Below, piece after piece: positions 55,740 to 64,000 of a stretch of DNA of 64,000 nt. Within the stretch, counting starts at the first letter, position 1. Each line of letters starts with the position of its first letter. The position numbers and the translations under genes are program-made. Under the pieces are notes generated by a model, which was not told where the DNA came from, ran no database searches, and saw only the letters and a program-made list of their open reading frames with translations. The DNA is taken from assembly GCF_026210795.1 (NCBI RefSeq), contig NC_089432.1, positions 2,852,001 through 2,916,000 on the forward strand. The letters are read 5' to 3'. Source of the DNA: Rhizophagus irregularis. Taxonomy: Eukaryota > Glomeromycota > Glomeromycetes > Glomerales > Glomeraceae.

Positions 55740-55995
55740 CAGACAATATAATTTCATCACTTTTTCATTATGCTGTACTTCTCTTTTATCAGCTTTTAAG
55801 TCAGCATCAGATATTTCTTCAGTTAATTTTTGCATATCTGAACTGAAAATCTTCCTTTATTTCTTCTTTTGTTACTTTGACACTCCAGCTGATTAATTTC
55901 TGTATAACCAGAAATTGCCATTGCTTCAAACTTTTCATTTCCGGCATCAAATATTGATTGAATTGTTGAATCTCTTCCTGAATGGTTAGAAATAT
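55740..55995 (-). pseudogene. Decayed tyrosine-recombinase (Crypton-like) C-terminus
   Basis: On the minus strand near 55995-55850 the translation NISNHSGRDSTIQSIFDAGN / EKFEAMAISGYTEIN resembles the NHSGR.T.I..LF.AG..E..VMAISGH end of fungal tyrosine recombinases; the HxxR-type catalytic region is partly preserved. Frameshifts follow, and the upstream domain is absent. The assignment rests on a short motif. Confidence 0.4.
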
Positions 55996-56127
55996 TCATC
56001 TAGATATATAATACCACATACAATGCAGACTTCTTCGTGAAGCCATTTCTCTGAACAATTTTTCACCAAGTAATCAATAAATCAATCTGCATGTACAATT
56101 TGACAGATATTAATATTTTTAAAATAA

Positions 56128-56158
56128 ACTAGCAGTCACCCATTGCTTCGTACTAAGA
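56128..56158. repeat. Dispersed motif copy (AACTAGCAGTCACCCATTGC)
   Basis: Diverged second copy of the motif at about 20042-20074, including the following CTTCG. Both sit in AT-rich intergenic DNA after a gene or relic. Confidence 0.5.
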
Positions 56159-56279
56159 TCAATGAACTTAAACCATAAATAAATTGTGCACAAATAATAT
56201 TTAAATTTATAATCATTTTAATGATTACATACTAATTAAAAGGTTGTAAACAAAAAAATATATAATTATTTTAATTATT

Positions 56280-56700
56280 ACGCAGCAATGACCCGATCCA
56301 AAGCTATGAGATGAAGAGATGAAAAAAAAATTATGAAGGGAAAATAATTGGTAAAAAAATAAAGAAATGGGGAAAAAGCCAATCTGATCACTGATCCAAA
56401 CATAAATGGTGAAATTTTTTCGGTTTGAAAAAAAACCGAAACGAAAAAAAAGGGAGAAATTTCAGTTTAGAAAAAACCAAAAAAAAGAAAATTAAGAATA
56501 TTAATTAAATATTTAGAAGAAAAAATTTAGGTTGAAAAAAAAAATGAAAAAAATTTTAAGAAAAAATTAGCTTTAAAAAAACCAAAAAGAAACTAAATTT
56601 AAAATATTAAATACTGGAAAATTTTTGGTTTAGAAAGAAATTAAGAATATTTGGGGTGAAAAAAAACTGAAAAATTTCAACAGTGGAATAATAAAAAAAA
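56280..56700. repeat. Purine-rich low-complexity tract with AAAACCGAAA motifs
   Basis: A-runs are interrupted by GGTTTGAAAAAAAACCGAAA and TTTAGAAAAAACCAAAAA. The composition is like 23210-23720. No coding value. Confidence 0.6.
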
Positions 56701-56722
56701 AATTCCGTTAACCGGAATTGGA

Positions 56723-57210
56723 TTAGCCCTCTGTACATTGAATCATCATTTGTGATGGAAAAGCAAAAAAAATGAGCGCTGTATCATAACCTAAACTGGA
56801 AACTAAAGGCGTTGACACTTTTGGCTTTTCTTTACCGCTATTAGATCGTGAAAAGATTGGTAAATTCAGCATCTTGGTATTATCTGTAGAGTCTAAAAAT
56901 AATCTAATGATCAATTTTTTTCGAAATTATTTATTGATATTATAATACAATAAAAAAAAATTAAAAATTTTCTTTTACCTCATTCTTGAGTTCAAACTTC
57001 ATAATAATCTGTATCCTTTATCAAGAATGTTAAACAATAAGTTTCATAGTTTTGCTCTGCTGGAATATCATTTATTGTTTGCGTAAGGGAAGGTTTTATT
57101 GCAATTTCCTATGTAACCGTTGGAGCAATACCAGGATATATCTGAGTAAGTACCTTTTATTGTAATTTCAGATTTTTCTATTGCTGATACATTTGTCTAT
57201 CAAGATACGG
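56723..57210 (-). pseudogene. Unrecognised coding remnant
   Basis: The minus strand carries protein-like stretches. One is SAIEKSEITIKGTYSDISWY near 57190-57130. Another is TQTINDIPAEQNYETYCLTF with LIKDTDYYEV near 57080-57000. A third, after a possible intron, is LFLDSTDNTKMLNLPIFSRS with ..PLVSSLGYDTALIFFAFPS to a stop at 56723. Frames shift between them. I do not recognise the family; it is a decayed or mis-framed gene end. Confidence 0.35.
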
Positions 57211-57825
57211 TCAGAGCTCAATACAACTAGTATGCGATATAACGAATTTCATGATAAAGCTATTTTTCAAGATTTTATTTATATACAGTATATGAATATA
57301 CTTACAGACGGCTCTAAACATAAATTTCGACATAGCAAGTTCTGACTTTACGTTAAATCAGCTATATAAAATAGACAATGTTATATGTTACTTTGTTTTT
57401 TTTTATTTCATTCTAAGTTGATACTATTATGCAGTATGCTGTAGCGTATTCTTCGCATATAAGTATTTCCATTTACTGTAGGTCTCTCATTTTTCTATTT
57501 TACAATTACAGCATTTGTAACAGACTAATAGTATGAATAAAATAAAAAAAATGTAGTAATAATAAAGTTTTTTCTTTATGATTCTTGAAGGTATTAAGCA
57601 ATATTAATTAACATGTCTAATTTAGAGCAAAGTTTTTGTGAAATCATGTATTATGGCAGTGGTATAATGATTTTATAGACAAAAATTTATTTTATTTATA
57701 AATTATAAAAATTATATCGTTTAAATACAAAAAAAAATTGAAAAATACAAATTACTTTGAACTATAATTATTTAATTTTTAATTAAACTAAAAATCCAAA
57801 AAAAAAGCTATTATTAAATTCAATC
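57211..57825. other. AT-rich intergenic DNA, 3' flank of minus-strand kinase-Sel1 gene
   Basis: No gene or repeat recognised. Confidence 0.4.
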
Positions 57826-60057
57826 TTAAACTTTTTTCAACATATTTAATTTTAATTTTGCATCTTGATCTCCTTGTTCAGCAGCTTTTTTGTACCAATA
57901 AATTGCTTGATTTATATCCTTTTTAATTCCATTACCATTTTCATACATTAATGCAAGATTAAATTGAGCTGTATCATTTTCTAAATTTGCTGCTTCTTGA
58001 TATAATTCAAATGCCTTTTGTACATTAACATCAGTTCCAATTCCATTATCATAACAATATCCTAAAAGATTTATTCCACCTGAATTTTTTCCATCCGCTG
58101 ATTTTTTAGATAATTCAAAAGCTTTATTATCATCATCAAGTCCAAATTCACTTCCATGTATATGTAATAATGCAAGATTATATTGAGCTAAATTATTACC
58201 TAAATCTGCTGCTTTTTGATATAATTCAAATGCTTTTATCCTATTAACATCAGTTCCTATTCCATTATAATAACAATATCCTAATAAATTTATTCCACTT
58301 AAATACTTTTTTTCTACTAATTTATTAGATAATTCAAAAGCTTTAATATGATTTATAATAGTACCATCACCATCTATATACATTAAAGCAAGACTAAATT
58401 TAGCTATATTATTACCTAATTCGGCTGATTTTTTATATAATTCAAAAGCTTTTTGTTTATTAATAATAGTTCCAATTCCATAATAATTAAAATATCCAAG
58501 TAAATAAATAGAATTAGAATTATTTTGATTATTTAAGAGCCAATTATAAATTTCTTTTATAGAAATATTAAAAGTATTAATAATTTTAAAAACATCTTTT
58601 CTTCTTGTTTTTTCTTCTTTTCCTTCATTTACTTCCTTAAAATAAAGTTTAACTAATTCATCAATAATAATACTTAAATCCTCTTCATAAATGTTTCCAT
58701 GAATATTTTGTGTTGTAGGTTCGATTTCCTTTATATTAATTTTATTAAAATTTGGAATAATTTGAAATAATTCTTCATTCGATGAATCATTTGTATTTGA
58801 TGTATTACCATAATCAAAATTAAGTTTAGGTTTCTGTGTTATCGTTTTGTTTTTTGTAATAATTTCTTTTAATTTAGCAACTACTTGATCCATTGTTGGT
58901 CTATTATCTGGTTCATTATCCCAGCATTCTAAACAAGAAACAAAATGAGATCTTTCAAATTTAATGTTTTTAAAAATTAAATCATTATATTTACCTGTAT
59001 AAAGAATAGAGTAATCAAGAGGAGTATTTTGAACAATCGTCTCTCTATAACCTTGTAAGATTCGCATAACCAAACCAGTATCAAATGGTTCATCCTTAAA
59101 TGGTAGTCTACCACTTGATATTTCCCATAATAATACACCAATACTATATACATCACTCTTCTCATTTAATGGAGATTGCTTTATTATATTAATATTATTT
59201 AACCATTTTGGATCAATATAAGGAATTTTATCGAATGAACTCGATCGTTGATTATTAGATTCTTCAATTCTTTTTGATAAAAATCCAAAATCGGCTAATT
59301 TGATAGTATTTTGATGAACTAATATACTGCCAGGGTGCTATTATAAAAATATAATAATAAAATATATAAGTGATCAAACATAAAAATAATTTTTAAAATA
59401 ATTTTAATGAAATAAGTCAATTAAGTCAATTACCAAATTACAATGTACGATCCATCTATCATGTAAAAATAATACAGCACATGTCAATTGATATGCCATT
59501 TCATGTTTATCTTTCCAAGTAAGATTATTAAAATTTTCTTTTAAATAGCTTCGAAGGGAACTACCATCAGCATACTCCATTACAAGTAAACATTTCTTAG
59601 TTTGATCAATTAGATTTTCTAGAAATAAATGAGTTTATTGATATAAAAAAAAAGTAAATATAATATTCTTAAAAATATTTAATATTTTTTCTTACCTTTG
59701 TCAGTGATACCAAAAAATTTAATAATTTTTTTATTTAAATCAACTTCACGACGAAGTTCAAGCTAATATTATTAAAATTAATATTAATTCTATTACGAAT
59801 AAATTAATCGTATATAATAAAATTACCTCGTGGATGATTTCCTTTACATTTGTGCTGTTAGCGTTAAAGGATTTAAGTACAAAACATTTTTCCGAATTTT
59901 TCCAATTTGCACGACAAACATTTTTACCAATTTTTTTAATATTATGAAAATGTTCGTATTCATAATATTTTATATCATTTTCAGAAATGGCTTTTTCAAT
60001 CCAAATAATCCAGTCATTTGGATTTTTGTTAATTTGTACGTCGTTTTTGTCAGACAT
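57826..60057 (-). CDS. Probable pseudokinase with Sel1 repeats (paralogue 3)
   Basis: Exons on the minus strand: 60057-59827, 59762-59696, 59618-59434, 59337-58995, 58928-57826; 643 codons including the stop. Exon 3 is 185 nt as in all paralogues. The Gly loop is deleted (KKIGKNVCRANW against IQEIGSGAFGKVYRANW), and HRD is replaced by HCN (residues 158-160), removing the catalytic Asp. The VAIK-type Lys (FVLKSF) and DFG (177) remain. Catalysis is therefore unlikely, and a scaffold or allosteric role is a reasonable inference. Sel1 repeats fill roughly residues 400-640 (A.ELY.KAADLGN.LAQYNLA). The last intron (58929-58994) is 66 nt with no stop in frame, so its retention would give a 22-residue-longer protein. 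Head-to-tail with the next minus-strand paralogue. Confidence 0.88.
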
Positions 60058-60359
60058 TGAAAAAAATTATTATAGAGAGTACTATGGAGTTAAAAAAAAA
60101 AATAAATAAATAAAATAAAAATGAAAAGGCCAAACATTAACCCTTTATAAGTAAACATATTAGTCAGGTCATTGATCTGTTACGTTATTTGGTTAGTCAA
60201 TTATGCACGTTATCTATTATGCATAATAGTTGTTTTGTGATTTGTCACGTGATATTTCGATATTGTTAATTCAATGACGGATAACTTCCCGACAACCATT
60301 TTCTCGGCGTACCCTTTACCCAACAATGATTGTTCCGACATGGCAGATACCCAAAGGAC
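60058..60359. promoter_or_regulatory. 5' flank of the paralogue-3 gene
   Basis: Short A-rich leader, then a GTCACGTGAT motif (about 60245), similar to CACGTG motifs in other gene flanks here (5856, 15877). No core promoter identified. Confidence 0.3.
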
Positions 60360-60930
60360 TTTTACCAATAGGCACATTTCCCCAAAATGAGTGATTGGAT
60401 AATCGTTCGTGGACAATTTAGCATATTTTCTTTTTCTTTCTGTCGATAAAATGTCTGTCGGAATATATTTGTTGGGATATATGTTGTTTGGATACGTATT
60501 GTTGGAATGTGTTGTTGGGATAATATCACGTCGAGAAAGTCCATTCGGTAATATGTCGTGCCGACCGCCGATAAAACGTTGTCGAGCAAAGGATATTTTG
60601 GAGAATGGTCGTCGGGAAAACCGTGGTATGTCCCTTTAATATGAAGTATAAAATGATTCAACATAATTTCTTATATAATTTTCCTAATTTTGTTAATTTC
60701 AAAGATTTCTTTGTATGAACAATGTAAACAAATACAGACAGACCTATACTGTTGTTTTGGGAAAATATATCGGTATATCAAATTATCGTTATCGTTACGG
60801 GTCTGGTTCACTTCATCGACAAACATTTCACGACAAACGTTTCACCGACAAACGTTTCACCGACAAACGTTTCACCGACAGGGTTATTTTACCGACAGAC
60901 AATCATTTCACCGACATAAAAAATAAATAT
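60360..60930. repeat. Foldback-like element with inverted GTCGG / CCGAC repeat arrays
   Basis: The left half has CTGTCGATAAAATGTCTGTC, GGAATATATTTGTTGGGATA and related TGTTGG/GTCGGG motifs (60435-60620). The right half has an 18-bp direct array of CGTTTCACCGACAAA (60822-60915). The two halves carry complementary motifs, so single-stranded DNA or RNA could pair. A weak third block (CTTCACCAACAAACATTTCA) lies at 61272-61300. Short frames inside translate as Arg-Gln-Thr-Phe-His repeats only. Confidence 0.55.
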
Positions 60931-62009
60931 TGAATAAACCAGTACAACTAAAATTCGTTACTCAGTTTGCAACATATAACAGAGTTAGAATTATAAATTA
61001 AAACTGGTATCGTAAAAATAAGAAAAGTTACTTGAAACAACATATTAAAAAGTGTAAAGGATTCGTGAAACCAACAAAAACTAGTTAGCTCGATCTCAGT
61101 CCGGAACTAAAGCAAGCTTTATATAGTACAGTAAATGATCGCTAAAAGTTTGTATAATTCCGAGTTAGATACTATATACAGTTGATAATTGCCTGTACCG
61201 ATAAATTTTCCATGTCCCGTTTCACAATTACAGTAATAAAAAAACCGGGTCGCGTTTAACTCACCGGCAATTACTTCACCAACAAACATTTCACCGACGA
61301 ACGTTTACAAATATATATAAAATTAAATATAAAAATTTTAAATATTTTTACATATATCTTAATATGAAATAGGAAATTTTTATTGTTAGTAACAAGTATT
61401 TCTTTGTTAGATTAATAAAATACAAAAAACTACTACTATAGATTTCCTTAGGGGAATAGCACGTACTTTTCAGAATAGTTTATTTTTTTTAATAAATGTA
61501 TCAATGTTTTGTTGTGATGATCAAAACTAAAAAGGTTAATACAGTATATATATTATATATATTTGTTAGTAACGCGCATTTCTTTTATTATTTTAATAAA
61601 ATTTATAATTACATATAAAAAATATAAAAGATATAACTATATGTTATTCTATCTGCTAACCACTCTAAGATGAAAGAAAGTATTAATACTTAACTAAATA
61701 TCTAAAAAAAGGTTTTATAATAAAATATCTATTTTTTTTAAAGTAAGCATCACGAACATAATATCCAATTATGTATTAATTATTTAATTATAATTTATTA
61801 GCTCTTACATGTTTATTTTTAATATATACCGAAATCAAAAGTCGTATATAAATATATAATTAAATTTAATTTGTACAATCTCGTAAATATTATCACTCTT
61901 TAGCGTAAAAAAAAAAGGTATGATAAACCTATACTATTATTAAATCAAACTAAAATATTGTTTATCTAAAAATTATCTATAGTTTATAATTCAAATAATT
62001 CATTATTTT
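60931..62009. other. AT-rich intergenic DNA
   Basis: Apart from the CACCGAC block at 61272-61310, no gene, terminal repeat or RNA gene is seen. Confidence 0.45.
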
Positions 62010-64000
62010 TTAAAAAAATTCTTGCATATCATTTAAATCATTTAATCTATACATAGCATCTTTATCTCCTTGTTCAGAAGATCTTTTATACCAATAAATT
62101 GCTTGACTCATATCTCTTTTAGTCCCATTTCCACTTTCATACATCAAAGCAAGATTATATTGAGCTATACTATTTCCTAAATTTGCAGCTTTTTGATATA
62201 ATTCAAAACCTTTTTCCATATCAATATCAGTACCAATTCCTTTATAATAACAATAACCTAATAAATTCATACCACCTGAATGACCACCTTCCGCTGATCT
62301 TTTAGATAATTCGAAAGCTTTATCATCATCTTTATCAATAACTTCACCATCAATATACATATCAGCAAGATTACATTGAGCTCTAATATTTCCTTGATCA
62401 GCAGCTTTTTGAAATAATTCAAATGCTTTTTGTACATCAACATCAGTTCCAATTCCATTATAATAATAATATCCTAAAAGATTTATTCCACTCAAATATT
62501 CTTTTTCTGCTAATTTTTTAGATAATTCAAAAGCTTTATCATAATTTTTAATATCACCTTCACCATCTTCATATAAATAAGCAAGACTATATTGAGCCAA
62601 ACAATTATCTAATTCTGCTGATTTTTGATATAATTCAACTGCTTTTTCTTTATAAACATTAATTATAATTCCATGATAATTAAAATATCCTAATAAATAA
62701 ATAGAATTTGAATCATTTTGATTATTTAAAAGCCAATTATAAATTTCTTGTAAATTTATTTTAAAATTATTAATATAATTTAAAATATTTTTCTTTCTTG
62801 TACTTTCTTCTTTTCCTTCATTTACTTCTTTAAAAGAAAAATTAATCAATTCATCAATCACAATACTTAAATTTTCTTCAAATATATTTTTATGAATATT
62901 CTTTGTTGTAGGTTCTAATTCTTTTATATTTGTTTTATCAAAATTTTGAATAATTTGATATAAATCTTCATTTAATTGATTATTATCTGATGTTAGTGAT
63001 GTAGAATCAAGTTGATCTGATCGTTTTAATATCATTTTGTTTTTCGTAATAATTGTTTTTAATTTAGAAACCACTTGATTAATTTCGGGTCTATTATCTG
63101 GATCGTTATTCCAACATTCTAAAAATAATAATAATAATAATAATAGTAAATATAAGATTTTAATTTAAATAACATTAAAAATTAATTATATTTACCAATA
63201 TAGAGAATAGAATAATCAAGAGGAGTATTTGAAACAATTGATTCTCTATAACCTTTTAAAATTTTCATAATTAAATTATCATTATATGATTCATCTTTAA
63301 ATGGTGATTGACCACTTGATATCTCCCATAATATTACACCAATACTATAAACGTCACTCTTCTGATTTAATGAGTACGGATTTGATGAGTACGAATTTAA
63401 TAAGTACGGTTTTAACATTTTTGGTTCAATATAACATATCAAATCCGATTTTTGATTAGATAATTCCTTGGCCCTTTTCGATAATCCAAAAACGGTTAAT
63501 TTGATTGTATTTTGATGAATTAATATATTATTAGGGTTCTATTGTAAAAAAAATATATAATATGAATTTTATGAAAATCTTTTAAATTATTCAACATTAT
63601 AAAAATTAGTAAAATTACCAAGCCACAATAGGAAATCCCTTTATCATGTAAATGTGATACAGCACATGTTAACTGGTATGCAAATTCGTACTTGTCTTCC
63701 CAAGTTAGTTTATTAAAGTTTTCTTTCAAATAGTTTCGAAGGGAATTACCATTAGCGTACTCCATTACTAATAAATATTCCTTCGCTTGATTATTTCGAA
63801 CTTCTAATTCAAAAGTAGTTAATTAATATATTTTATAAAGTCGAATTAAAAATATATAATTCATAACTTTAAATATTGTAATACATATATTACCTTTACT
63901 CGTAATACCAAAAAATCTAATGATATTTACGTGTAAATTAACATCGTTACAAAATTCAAGCTAAATTACAAATATAACTGATTCGTAAATGATTAGACCA
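62010..64000 (-). CDS. Probable pseudokinase with Sel1 repeats (paralogue 4), 5' end outside window
   Basis: Exons visible on the minus strand: 63960-63894, 63803-63619, 63538-63196, 63118-62010. Lengths of 67, 185 and 343 nt equal those of paralogue 3. The first exon, with the Gly loop, lies beyond 64000. HRD is replaced by YCG (HDKGISYCGL) and DFG by VFG (LTVFGLSKR), so both catalytic and metal-binding aspartates are missing and kinase activity is very unlikely. SDVYSIGVILWEISSG remains. The activation region carries a short LLNSYSSNPYSLNQ insertion with repeated codons. Sel1 repeats run from about 62700 to the stop (A.ELY.KAANLGNSIAQYNLA). It is the closest relative of the gene at 57826. 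Confidence 0.85.

Noticed and set aside
60362-60933. Several overlapping small frames on both strands
   Set aside because: They are translations of the GTCGG/CCGAC repeat arrays (repeated RQTFH-type strings).
1-64000. tRNA, rRNA or other structural RNA genes
   Set aside because: No convincing B-box or cloverleaf, and no rRNA-like sequence, was found by eye on either strand. A covariance-model scan would be decisive.

Overview
The window looks like nuclear DNA of an arbuscular mycorrhizal fungus (Glomeromycotina, Rhizophagus-like). The evidence is its very high AT content, short GT-AG introns with ACTAAC-like branch sites, many transposon remnants, and the gene families present: TKL-type kinases with or without Sel1 repeats, BTB-TLDc, F-box/LRR-like, RING-like/TPR proteins and a Helitron. 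I assigned these from motifs and family knowledge, not from a database search.

Layout. 1-5.75 kb is transposon debris: a TIR-bounded minisatellite element, a LINE-like 3' tail split by a foldback element, and a hAT MITE with a perfect 8-bp target duplication. 6.0-8.5 kb and 17.6-19.9 kb (+) are two paralogous five-exon kinase-Sel1 genes. Between them lie a long-TIR MITE, a Helitron (10.4-15.x kb) and a Sel1 remnant. 20.9-23.2 kb holds a minus-strand, truncated copy of the microexon locus described next. 25.6-27.1 kb is a BTB-BACK-TLDc gene. 27.5-28.8 kb is an F-box relic split by a second copy of the first hAT MITE. 29.3-33.0 kb is a 3.7-kb non-autonomous TIR element full of tandem repeats, with another hAT MITE inside it. 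34.1-39.4 kb is the microexon kinase locus. 39.5-43.5 kb is MITEs and AT-rich DNA. 43.5-49.1 kb has an F-box fragment and two tandem F-box genes. 50.9-54.9 kb is a six-exon RING-like/TPR gene. 57.8-64 kb (-) has two more kinase-Sel1 paralogues, both with degenerate kinase motifs; the last runs off the window.

Most striking observation. Between a conserved ATG at 34092 and a kinase domain at 38.1 kb, what first looks like an AT-rich satellite reads as a tandem array of about 37 intron-like units. Nearly every unit is GTAAGT (or GTATGT), an AT-rich body, an ACTAAC-like site and a TAG, and consecutive units are separated by exactly one codon (35 spacers of 3 nt and one of 6 nt). Joining these one-codon microexons, plus a final 1-nt exon, gives a stop-free frame from the ATG into the kinase domain (456 codons with the stop). 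A second, inverted copy at 21.1-22.2 kb keeps the same two leading exons and much of the microexon order. No transcript data are available here, so splicing is inferred.

How the genes fit together. There is no operon logic. These are members of expanded Glomeromycotina families of signalling kinases, candidate ubiquitin-ligase adaptors and repeat scaffolds, shaped by local duplication and transposon insertion.
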